The notes beneath the pieces were generated by a model that saw only the letters and a list, made by a program, of their open reading frames with translations, did no database searches and had not been told where the DNA came from. From Sphaerolaimus hirsutus (taxonomy: Eukaryota > Nematoda > Chromadorea > Monhysterida > Sphaerolaimidae): a DNA stretch of 64,000 nucleotides. Made by a program: the position numbers and the translations under genes. Positions within the stretch are counted from its first letter, which is position 1; each line of letters opens with the position of its first letter. Shown here piece after piece: positions 24,366-34,842 of the stretch. The stretch spans positions 12,179,147 through 12,243,146 of the forward strand of contig OZ038457.1 in assembly GCA_964036195.1 (NCBI GenBank). The letters are read 5' to 3'.

Positions 24366-24749
24366 CCGTATTTCCTCGAATTACCCCCGGGGGGGGGTAT
24401 TTTTTCAGTCTGGAAATTTTGAGGGGGTTAAACGAGGGGGTTATTATTTCGCCAGAATTTTTTTTGAATTCCCAGTACGAAATCGTTGTTTGTAACGTAC
24501 ACAGACGTCGAAAAATGCAACAAAAACCGCCATTTATAAGACTCATTACACTTATATACATACAAGTATGTAGACAGTATAAACCCTGTTCTAACATAAC
24601 GCAGTCATTGTTTTTCACGTGTGTTATGTGTTTCCCGGAGCTTTTGTCATCTATATTATCTATACACTGAATTTGGGAGGGGGTATTTCAAGGGGGGGTT
24701 GATAAATTCATAGTGTTCATTTTGTGGGGTGTATTTCGAGGAAATACGG
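24366..24749. mobile_element. CCGTATTTCCTCGAAT-ended element
   Basis: Ends CCGTATTTCCTCGAATTACC and GTATTTCGAGGAAATACGG-TA, with G/C-run subterminal units (GGGGGTATTTTTTC, GGGGGTTATTATTTCGCC). It abuts the previous element with a single TA between them. Confidence 0.8.
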
Positions 24750-25260
24750 TAATCACCAAATGGCGTTCAATCGACAATAAACCCCAAATAGTCCAAAGAT
24801 TGAACGGACAGCCCATTGCGCATGAGAATCTCGCTGCTCCAGTTAATGAAGTGAAAAGCCGTCTGCAAAAGTTTTAAGCTGATATGCAAACACTGGTTGT
24901 CGAACATCAACTGGGTAAAATTAGTAAAATATTACACCTAATTATGACAGAGAAGTCTGTGTGACTCCCTGTAATTGAACAGTTGTCAACTATAATGTAT
25001 GGCATGCCAATTTGTTGACCCAGTTTCACAAATCGGCAAAAAGCCAGCGAAATTTCACTCACTAGATGGCGCACCCCACACTCAGAATCCTGCACCTACA
25101 TAACATTACGGGTTTTCTCAAGACCGCGTCAGAAACATTTCGATCATTTCACTTTGATCGCAACAATAATTATAACGAATTACCAGGATACGGTTGTCCC
25201 GTTTCTTATCATTTGAACAGCTTGTACTCAAAAAGGCGGAGTTTGAAATAAAAATGAAAA

Positions 25261-25490
25261 ATGGATCGGGTCACGTATGACTAATTGACCCACGGCCAAG
25301 TTATCGGTTGCGTCTTGTACGAACGAGAGTAAAAGCGCCTTTAAAGCGCTCAAACTCGCTAAATTAGCTCAATTTTACCCGTTTTGTCCTTCATAATCGC
25401 TATCTTCGTCTATATACATGGAGATATACCTATTTTTAACTATTTTAAGAGCATTTTTATAGCGATTTCGAAATAATGTTTGGTCGGCTG
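25261..25490 (+). promoter_or_regulatory. Repeated gene-proximal module, copy A
   Basis: It contains GATCGGGTCACGTATGA, then GGCCAAGTTATCGGTTGCGT, TTGTACGAACGAGAGT and, at the far end, TTTTTATAGCGATTTCGAAA. The same ordered words occur at 60961-61170 (same orientation) and, inverted, at 60610-60790. This copy ends about 114 bp before the acyltransferase start codon. It could be a promoter or first-exon module, or a mobile repeat that favours promoters. The sequence does not decide. Confidence 0.45.
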
Positions 25491-25603
25491 TTTTTGGCTA
25501 GCTGTCAATTTATCTTACTTTGATTTTCGGAAAAAAATGTACTTTAAAAACAGTAGACTCGAACAGTTCGCTCTAATTTGAAAACAAAAAAAATTGAATT
25601 GAA

Positions 25604-28600
25604 ATGAAGGCCCTTATGTCGGTGATCCGCGAAAAGTGTCTCTCCGTCCAACAATGGGCGCTTCGAGTGGCGGCGCTGCTGCACTACGTGGTTGTTTTCA
25701 TCATGCTGCCGATCGCGTGCCTCTGGGTGCCGCCCTACATGATCATGTTCACGCGACTGTGGCCGCTCTGCGTGCTCTACGGCACCTGGTTCTGGTACGA
25801 CCGACACTCGCCGAGAAGGTGACACTTTTTTTGTTACGCTTGGCTATTTACTCGTAGAATGCGTCCGTAATTGTATTTATTATTTTAGCGTTTCGATTGG
25901 GAACAAAAATTTACAAAAACAAACCCGCAGAGGCGCTTACGTCGGTCGGTTGTGCGACACGATCCAGTCGATGTCACTGTGGAAACATTTTCGAGATTAC
26001 TTCCCCTTGGAACTGATCAAGACTGCCGACGTGCCAGCTGATACGAATTACATTTTTGGGTGAGCCACTATTCTTTGACACTTGGCCCAGGGGTCTCCAA
26101 GGAGGGGAGGGGCTGCCGCCCCCAAATCGGTCAGCGATCTATCTATTTTTCCCGGAAGCCGCTCAGCTATCTTTCAATCTGATGCAACTTTTTTGGCTAC
26201 TATCCCCTGAGCCCCCACCTCCCCCCAAATCGCTCAGCCATCTACCTATCAGGAGCGATTCCTCTGCTAGAAGCATTATGCTTATAATGTCAGTTTATAC
26301 CGATCGTGTCACTTTACACCCATCTTAGCACAATCTCACAGGTTACATCCACACGGTGTGATGAGTATGGCTGGCTTTGCAAACTTCAGCACAGAGTGCA
26401 ACGATCGAACAAAGCTGTTCCCTGGCATCAAATTCTTCATGCTTACGCTCGCTGGCCAATTCTTGTTTCCCCTTCGAAGGGAGTATGGCCTTTTGTACGT
26501 AGGGTTCAAACAGGACTGGGTTCTCTGAATCGGGATCAGGATTCGGAAATTGTTTATGTTGACATTGTCACACGGGGTGACTAGGGTTGGAAAAAAATCA
26601 ATTTTTTTTAAACGCCTTGATTTTTTAAAATAAAATCAGATTTTTTTTAAAATCGCCCAAAATTGGGGTCTAGAGAAAAAATATATGTATGTTAAGTTTC
26701 AGACAATGTATTGTTATGTCTATTGTGGTCATATTATGACTGTGGAGTCATGGAATAGCATTATAAGAAGTGATTTCTTTCAAAAATATCCATTTTACGT
26801 CGACTTATTACGTATATCGCCTTTTGTCACATGTTTGTGACTTCAAGCGAAGTTCAGCATGGAATATTGCTTCAAAAAAGTTGTAAGAGAAGGCTAATAC
26901 ATTGACAGTGATGTTACACACTGTAGAAGTATGTGGGAGCACATTGGCTGGATATTATATACTACACTAGCATATCACGGCTTATTATTGCATGGTAACA
27001 TGAATAAATGGAAGATTATACACTAAAAATGCCCCAAAACCCATGAAAACACCACAAATGGTAATTTGTATGAGAAATTGCGCGCTTGCGCGCAAAAAAA
27101 TGCAAAATACCTAGTGCAAGTGTACCAGAAATTTTGCCTTTTGATTTTTTTAATTAAAATCAGTTTATACCCTTTGATTTAAAAACAAAAAATCAGTTTA
27201 AAAAATCAAGTGCCAACCCTAGGGGTGACTGTACCTTACCAGTAGCAGGCAGCGGGGGCAAACATCAGTTTTTTTAAAGAAAGGATGAAGGGTGTTGACA
27301 GTCAGGGTCACCCATCGGGGATTGGGGGTTACTCCCCAAATCGCACAGCTATCTATCCCGAAGGAATTTTTTTTGCCCACAATCTCATGGCTCATGCCTC
27401 CCCCCCAATGCCTAGCTATCTGGTTATCCAGTGCGAAAAATTTGAGAAATTTTCTCCCAATTTTTGATTGAAATCTCTTATTTTGATTAATTTTGAAAAG
27501 GGGTGGCCAAGTTTTTTTCAAAGGTTTAAAAAAACAAACAACGTTTTATTTAAAAAAAACCCAACCATCGAAACCTTGACAAAAATTTTTGTACTGAGCA
27601 CTAGGTATTTTGCAATATTTTGCCCGCGGTTTCTTTTTTAAAAGGTTTTGATACTTGCGTTTTTAAATCGTTTAAAATACTCCAGCTATCCCTAGTCGGG
27701 ACCGGAAATTTCATTTCTCCTTACCAAAATGTTGGGACCGTGATCGGGACGGGAAAACTTGACAAATGTCGGGATCCCGTTTGAACCCTATTTGTATGGT
27801 TTGTTTGCGGGACCTCACTCTTATCCCTCACTGACAATTCAACTCTCCACGCTTTGACTCTAAAGGCGGCTGCGAATCGTCGCGCGAGTCGATCTCGTAC
27901 CTGCTGTCCGGCGGGCGCGGCACAAAGGGAGTGGCCGCTTGTCTGGTTGTGGGCGGAGCCAGGGAGGCCCTAGCAGCTCGGCCCAAATGTAGGACACTGT
28001 GTCTGAGAAAGAGGAAGGGCTTTGTGAAGTTGGCCATTGAACACGGGTGCGTTTTACACTCCAGGTACCTAGTATGGTGGCAGATTGTACTGTCTTGCGG
28101 TGCGGTAATTTTTGTAAAATGCGGTACATATGGTACGGTACAGTAAATTTCTAAAAGTGCAGTAAACGGTACGGTAAATTCTGCCGCTATACCATGGGCC
28201 AGTTCAGCAAATTAAGAAGTGAGAAGTAAAAATGCAAAAGCGAAGTGAGTTGAGAAGTAAAATGGCAAAAGCGGATAGAAATTTATTCTTTTTTTTATTT
28301 CGCTTTTGCCATTTCACTTCGCTTTTGCCAATTTACTTCGCATTTGCCATTTTACTTTTCAATTTGCGGAAATGGCACCTGGTACCGGTGTACTTACTAA
28401 CTGTGTAATCCTAACTATCCACTACAGTGCCTCGCTGGTGCCTGTGTACACGTTCGGCGAGAATGAGCTGTACAGCCAGCTGCCCGTGCCGCACGGTAGC
28501 ACCATTTATCACGTCCAAGTCAGCTAACCCACGTTTTTTAGTTTTCAAACCTGGTTCGGAGATTTTCTGTCTTTGAGTGTCTAACTAGACATACATGTCT

Positions 28601-31600
28601 ATAGGCTAAAATACGTTACTCATTTAGGTAACCTAATTTTGACCAGCTACCGTCGATGTGACCTATTTCTAGGCGTGGCTGAAGCGCTATGCCGGTTTTG
28701 TGCCGCCGGCATTTTTCGGTAGTGGGCTCATCTCACCGGTGGGGGTGCTTCCCCGCCGCTGGCCAATGGTTACAGTCGGTAAGTTGCATGCAGCAGGTAT
28801 ACTCGGCGGACCGCAAAGTATATGCAGAATCATACCATCATCTAATGAATAAAATCTTATGATAAATTTCGTGCCTAATTAATTATTGCATAGTAGAAAT
28901 GAAATGAATATTATGATCAAAAAACTATAATTTTTGGTTCAATGGGCCTCCACACGCTAGTTGACATCGCATTTCAGAGTCAACTCAGAGTCAACTAGTG
29001 TTTTAGTTGACGCAATCACTCACCACTTGACTTTTTTAAAAGAGCATACGCGTTAACCCATATTTTTGGCATTTAGCTCATGTATTTCATTGAAAAAGTC
29101 AACTGGAAAAATCCATTCTCAGAAACGAGTTGACCCTGCTTTCTACAATGCAGTTTGTGTGATTTAAAGAGTGTTATGTGATAGACCATAATTAATCTGA
29201 TTTTTTGACACCTAATTATCATATATTGTGTGAAGCATAACCAAATGAAAAATTATTTGCATGTTCCATATTCAAAAATTTTTTATTGTTTACATGTGTG
29301 AATGCTTGTTAATTAGATAGTTGTTTCATGTACTATAAATGTCTGTGAATTTTTCTGTACTAATTCTCATTTGTAATAAATTTTTTTGAAAGAATAAAAA
29401 ATCTTTTTCTTTAAACGGAAATTTATTTTTCATCGCGCAACATGGAATCACATCATAATGCCAACATAACCAAATGTAAGGCAAAATAAACGCGAACACA
29501 GCAGTATTTTTTTTGAAAGAATCACATAACACAAAAGAAAGATATGAATTTTTCAATATTTCAAACTTCAATAATTTTAAAAAGTTTTCCTGGCAAGTTA
29601 TGACAGCACTGAATGTGAAATTTGATATACTAAAACTATTGAAGCAAGTAACACAAGAAATTTCAAAAAATGGCAGCTTTTTCAATTTTTAACACCTAAA
29701 TATCTAACTCTGAAAAAAAATTGATGAGTTGACACTGACAGTTTACAAAAATATGTCATCTGATTCATTTCACCTAGAAATGGATCAGTTGACATAACAT
29801 TTAAATCTGACTCATTAACTCAGAAATCTTGCCAGTATACAGTATCTTTTTGTATAAAAAACTAATTAATTAACATAAAAAATTAAATTAAATAAGGAAA
29901 ATTTAATTGAAATATAAATAAAAAAGTTATAAAAATAGGAAGAAAAAAATAAAAATAAAAATTATAAAATTCATAAATAAAAAGTAATTATAATATGAAA
30001 TAATAATAATAATAAAAATTATAAAATTCAAGTAAAAATATAAAAAAAATAGTAAAAATTAAAATGAAAACAATAAAATTTATAAAAAAATAAAAATGAT
30101 TGAAAAATAAAAAATAGATAAAATACCCATGAAAATAAATATAATAAAACTTTAAGAAAAAAAAATTTAAAAAATGGACATTAAAATATAAGTAAAAACA
30201 TTTAAACAAAAAAAAACATAAAATTTAAATAAAAATAAAAATAATTTAAAAAAAATAATAATAATATAGCTAAAAATATAAGTGTAAAAATAAATTTAAG
30301 GATGCACATACTGCACACACAAATCAGCACTTGCAGAAATGAACAGAATCACCAAGTAGTGTCCCTTGTGATAGTAATATCTGGTGCAGCTGCCTCTGCA
30401 TCAACAAAATCAGAACATTAATATTGAAAAGCATTGTTTACTGAACACATGAAGTGTAGAAAAAAATTTGAAGTTGACAAAATGTCTATGTAGCTTATGT
30501 CAATATGCGTATGCACTCATAGTATACAAAAAACGCGATGTCAACTGACTTGGAAATTTTGAACAAAAAAAATTCTCACACTTTTTTGAACTGTTCCTTT
30601 GCAAAAAGTTCTTCTATGAAAGATGCGCATTATTTTTCTCTATGTGTACCTAAAATTTTGTATAAATAGAATGTTAATTGGATAAATAAAGTTACTTTTG
30701 GAAAGTCGGCGAGCGCTGAGTCAACTGCCGGAAATACGCACTTTTGCATACGTTTTTTGACGTTTTCATACGATTTTGGGTACTTGACATTGTACGCACA
30801 ACACTTGTGTCAACTGAAATGAAAAAAAACGTATACTAGCGTACGCAGCGTACACTTTCAGCTCAGTTGACATTTTCGATCATGATTTTTCACTTTTATT
30901 GAAACTTTTGAAACAGCCAAAAAGTCAATTCAATGAACACTGTAAATGAAAATGTCAACTGCAAATGTAAACACAGATAAGTTGACATTTATGGTTGCAT
31001 GTTGTCATTTATGTTGCTTATAGTTATATTTATAGATTGAAAATGTCAACTTATATAAGTTTGAGTGTGTGTGTAAGTGGTTGGCTCCACCTCATAATTG
31101 AAAAAAGGGCCCACACAGGCTAGTTGACATCGACACCAAATGTAAAGTCCCAAACCAAACTGATCCCCATTCAAAGCTTGCTTTCAGGAATTGAAAAGCA
31201 AGCTTTGGATTGGGACAGGAAACAGTTGACATTTTCTGTCGTTGTCAAGTAGCCTGTGTGGGGCATAGTAGTGAAGTAAACAATATATAAGTTGACATTT
31301 TGTAGACTAATCCATTCTTAACTCTATTGATACTTTCAGGAGAGTGGCAGCAGTGGGCGGTGTCTGAAGTGAAATGGCTTGAATGTTTTCTGGAATTAGT
31401 GGTTTTGTTTGGTATTTCGCGATGATTTTTGAGTATTTTTGAATTTTTGGAAAGATTTGAATGTGCTTGTTTTTATAATAATTTGGAAACTTTTTGTTTT
31501 GTTGTTAATAGTAAATAGATAGCAGATATGAATTCTTTGTTAGACACAAAAGTGCAACTTTTAAAGAATAACTAAATTTTGAATATTTTTTTTACCTTGT

Positions 31601-33181
31601 TTTTTCAAAATAAAAATTTCAAAAAGTTGTGTCAAAAGCTGTAAATTTTTTTGAAAATATGTGCAAAAATGCAACAATTAAAGTTTTCATGTTTGCTATT
31701 TTCAATCTCCAAATTATTCAAGTTTAAAATGAATCTCCTGTTTGTTTTTCTTAAAAAAATTTGATATGTAAAGATTATCTGGTTCAAAAATTTTTAACTT
31801 GTCAGTCAACCCAAGTATCCTGTTGTTTTAGTTGCTTAAAATACTTTGTTTTTATTTTGCTGTCTTGTTACTCACTTTTTGTGATTTGTTGGCAGAATGT
31901 AATTGTAATAGTAATTATACATTAAATCATTTGAGCTTGTGATTTTTCAATTTATTACATTAAATAAAGTAGTTAAATGAAAATGTAAATCAAAAAGAAA
32001 TAAAATTTTTATTTTATACAAATTGTGTCTGGAAACAACAGTAAATTACATGAAATATAAAGCAACATTTAAAAGGCAACAATACATCACTATCACATGA
32101 AAAAATACATCACTATCACCACTTTCATCATTAACCTTTCAAGTTATCCTATTTTGGCAATTCAAAATAAATAAATTACTGCAAATTGTGTATGTGTACG
32201 CAAGAAAACATAAAAAAATACATCACTATCACCACATTTCATCATTAACTTTTTCACTTTTACACTTTTGGCAATTCAAAAGGCATAAATTGTGTACACG
32301 TACGCAAACATTTGTATAAGTACGCAAAAAAACATACGCGTACGTTTTTCTGCGTTCGCGTATGCCAAAAAAACATACGCGTACGCAAAAAAACATACGC
32401 GTATGCTTTAGTTGACTTGGCCAGTGACACGAATATCTGTACTGCCCAAATTTACTAGTTGACATTATCATTACTGTGTACGGGGTCAACTAGAGTCAAC
32501 TGAGAAAAATTTCAGTTGACTCTGAGTTGACATTTTACATGCGAAAAATGCGATGTCAACTAGCGTGTGGAGGCCCATTATTTTGATGGGTAATGGTAGG
32601 TTTCCATACTAAGTGTGATTTTCGCCGAGTATAATTACCTACGTGGTGTTATTGTACATGTTGGTAAATTTTTTAGGGTTCGGCCTATGGTTGCACGCGA
32701 TATCACTCATATTACATGTCAATCACAAATTTGTCTGACATCGGGAGTTTTCCCATGAGTAATTACTTGCTTGATTATATTTTAGTTTCGTTCTAATAGC
32801 ACACTACATAGTTGACAACCAGTATTTCTTAAACTAAAAAATATGTTTGAACCACATTTGACGTAACCATATTGAATGATTTTTCATCTCCGTCGAAAAG
32901 TTTACGTAATTACCATAATGTGTTTACAGATTTATCAGCTTCGAAATTTTCGGTTGTCAACTAGGTAGTGTGCGTACCGGCAATGTTTTTCTCTCTGTCA
33001 ATGTTCACGTGCGATTTCTGTCAACTCAGTCGGTCGTCCGATCCGCGTGCCGCGAGTGCCGGCACCCAGCGCCCAGCTGGTCGACAGCACCCACGCGCGC
33101 TACGTCGACGCGCTCGTTGAGCTGTTCGACGCGTATAAAGCGGCGTGCGGCTATCCCAATGATGAACTGATTATTGAGTGA
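25604..33181 (+). CDS. DGAT2/MOGAT-family acyltransferase
   Basis: Seven exons: 25604-25818, 25931-26059, 26342-26498, 27866-28046, 28428-28518, 28673-28778, 33030-33181 (stop), about 343 aa. The family (acyl-CoA:diacylglycerol or monoacylglycerol acyltransferases) makes triacylglycerol at the ER membrane. The first ~65 residues hold two hydrophobic segments. Next come DYFPLELIKTADVPAD and the active-site HPHG (residues ~117-120) in exon 3, SSRESISYLLSGG and VVGGAREAL with RKRKGFVKLAIEHG in exon 4, and LVPVYTFGENELY in exon 5. GFVPPAFFGSGL follows in exon 6, and VGRPIRVP with a C-terminal helix in exon 7. HPHG is preceded by Leu where the family usually has Tyr. Length and order fit DGAT2; DGAT, MGAT or wax synthase activity cannot be told apart here. 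The exon 3 to 4 join is one base short under GT-AG rules (see findings). Intron 6 (4.2 kb) is almost entirely nested transposons. Confidence 0.92.
26582..27221. mobile_element. hAT-type element, TAGGGTTGG family, in acyltransferase intron 3
   Basis: It starts TAGGGTTGGAAAAAAATC and ends AAGTGCCAACCCTA. A perfect 8-bp duplication, GGGGTGAC, lies at 26574-26581 and 27222-27229. The core shares the order of landmarks (ACTGTGGAGTCATGG, GCGCGCTTGCGCGCAAAAA, AATACCTAGTGC) with the copies at 33732, 57056 and 62975 but is more diverged. No transposase is present. Confidence 0.9.
28196..28378. repeat. Short MITE in acyltransferase intron 4
   Basis: It begins GGGCCAGTTCAGCAAATTAAG and mirrors to AATTTGCGGAAATGGCACC, with inner AAGTGAGAAGTAAAA and GGCAAAAGCG units inverted between the arms. 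End words resemble those of the element at 10550. Confidence 0.6.
28944..32576. mobile_element. 3.6-kb TIR element without a visible transposase
   Basis: The ends are GGGCCTCCACACGCTAGTTG and CAACTAGCGTGTGGAGGCCC, continuing as perfect inverted repeats through GACATCGCATTT. Inside are many GAGTTGAC/GTCAACT words, a very AT-rich A-run tract at 29860-30300, and ACGCGTACG-rich hairpins near 32330-32400. The longest frame (- strand, 29685 to 29326) is Phe/Leu-rich and unrecognised. It is much longer than the usual 120-300 bp of this end family, so it may be a decayed full-length element. Confidence 0.75.
31107..31264. repeat. Nested MITE inside the 3.6-kb element
   Basis: Ends GGGCCCACACAGGCTAGTTG and GTCAAGTAGCCTGTGTGGGG, with inner arms CAAAGCTTG... 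and ...CAAGCTTTGG. It is a short member of the same end family inserted in its longer relative. Confidence 0.7.
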
Positions 33182-33217
33182 ATTATTAGTGCTCCCATGC
33201 CAGCTGTTTTTATTCCA

Positions 33218-34499
33218 CAGTTGTTAAAATGTGTTTACATTTACTCGAAAAATACGTAAATATACTCGAAAAATACATAAATATACTCGAGTACTGGGTA
33301 AATATATTTACATATACTTTTAATAAAAGAACCCAAAAAGTGTCTGTACTTACCTGTATGGATACATTCGAAAGCATTTTTGTACGGAAAATGGATTTTA
33401 TAAATTTTAAATTGCAATTTTTTTGCTAAAAAAAAGAAACCTGGAAGAAATCACATCATTTTCCTATAGAAATACTCAATAATCATTAAAATGATACATC
33501 TGTTATGTCTTCCAGTGTAAAAATAGCTTTCACATGTAAAAAAGTAGTCTTTTTACATTGTTCCTGAAAAAATACCATTTTCAGATATTCTATGAAGAAA
33601 AGTAGTTACTCGCTCTTACATATTCTGGGAAAAAGAGTACTTGCTTTACATTTTCCTGGGAAAAAGTATTTTACTCACATGTACTCATGAGTACAGGCTA
33701 AAAGTATTGAAGATTTTGCTATACTCAGCGTTAGGGTTGGAAAAAAAAAACGTTTTTTTTTAACTCAATGTTTTTTTTATAAAAAAAACGTTGTTTTTTA
33801 AAAAAAAACGTTTTTTTTTAAAAGCTCCCAGATATGACCTAGTGTCAACATATATAGGTATATCAGACACTGGCAATACTATGTGATGTTAAATATGACC
33901 ATATAATGCCTGTGGAGCCATGGGATAGCATTATAAGTGGTGATTTGTGTCAAAAATATCCATTTTTCGTCAACATATCGTTCGTATATCGCCTTATAGT
34001 CCAATGTTCGTGACTTCAGGTAAAGTTTGGCATGGAATGGTGATCAAACAAGGTTATAAAAGGAGGTTGTTACTTTGGGAGTGAAGTTACACACTGTGGA
34101 GGTACATGGAAGCACATTACCTCAATATTATATATTACAGCAACATATGTCGGCTTATTCACCCATGGTAGCACATAGAAATGGATGTTTTGATACTAAA
34201 AATGCAACAAAACCAATGAAAACAACCACCAATGTCAATTTGTGTGTGAAATTGCGCGCTTGCGCGCAAAAATTTTGCAAAATACCTAGTGCTTAGTACT
34301 AAAAATTTCGGCTGATGTTTTTTAAAAAAAAAAAACATTTCGGACGTCATGTTTTGTTTTTTTTAACGTTTTTTTTTTTTAAACGTTTAAAAAAAAAAAA
34401 CGTTTAAAAAAAAACATCGGCCAACCCTACTCAGCGTTGAGTAAAAAGTATTTTACATATACATATACTATGAAAAAGTTCAGTAATTTTAACAACTCG
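33218..34499. mobile_element. CAGTTGTTAAAA element split by a younger hAT insertion
   Basis: The left part starts CAGTTGTTAAAATGTG and carries AAATACGTAAATATACTCG words. The right part ends AGTTCAGTAATTTTAACAAC. Between them lies the TAGGGTTGG element 33732-34429. It starts 37 bp after the acyltransferase stop codon. Flanks show no clear duplication. Confidence 0.65.
33732..34429. mobile_element. hAT-type element, TAGGGTTGG family
   Basis: Starts TAGGGTTGGAAAAAAAAA, ends CGGCCAACCCTA, with a perfect 8-bp duplication CTCAGCGT at 33724-33731 and 34430-34437. Subterminal AAAAAACG/CGTTTTTT runs form the arms. The core holds GCGCGCTTGCGCGCAAAAA. No transposase is present. Confidence 0.92.
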
Positions 34500-34761
34500 T
34501 CTGATGTGAATTTGCAGCCAGTTTTTCACCGGTGCCATGGTGATTGTCATTACTTTATGATGTGTTTTCAAAATAGATCTCATCTCATTCAGACAACAAC
34601 CATGTTCTTCATCAAAATGCTATTTAGTCTAAGTGGTATGATGTGAAAATCACCTGTTGTTTTAAATCACCTGTTTAAATCACCGTGTTAATCACGCATT
34701 GTGCTGTGATGACGCAAATTCGTTTTTAAATTCGTTACGCCAATTCAACGAAACGCTTCAG

Positions 34762-34769
34762 TATATAAA
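34762..34769 (+). promoter_or_regulatory. Probable TATA box of the RGS gene
   Basis: TATATAAA lies 74 bp upstream of the candidate first coding exon at 34843, with a TCAG initiator-like word at 34783 just downstream. It is the best-formed TATA box I saw ahead of a start codon in the window. Assignment to the RGS gene depends on the first-exon inference. Confidence 0.45.
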
Positions 34770-34842
34770 CGAGCCCACATTGTCAGCTCGCTGTTGTCTT
34801 CTCCCATATTTTAAACCTGTTTCCTGAATCCAGCTGCAGCTG

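Larger units (their letters stand above)
28798..32633. repeat. Old TATACTCGGCG-ended repeat split by a later insertion
   Basis: Left part 28798-28943 starts TATACTCGGCGGACCGC. Right part 32577-32633 ends GCCGAGTATA. Together they match the uninterrupted relative at 61994-62150 (AATAAAATCTTATGATAAAT, GGGTAATGGTAG, CCATACTAAGTGTGA), which shows that 28944-32576 is a later insertion. The whole lies in acyltransferase intron 6. Confidence 0.7.

Noticed and set aside
29326-29685. 119-codon - strand frame in the 3.6-kb TIR element
   Set aside because: Phe/Leu/Lys-rich as expected from AT-rich DNA, with no transposase motif.
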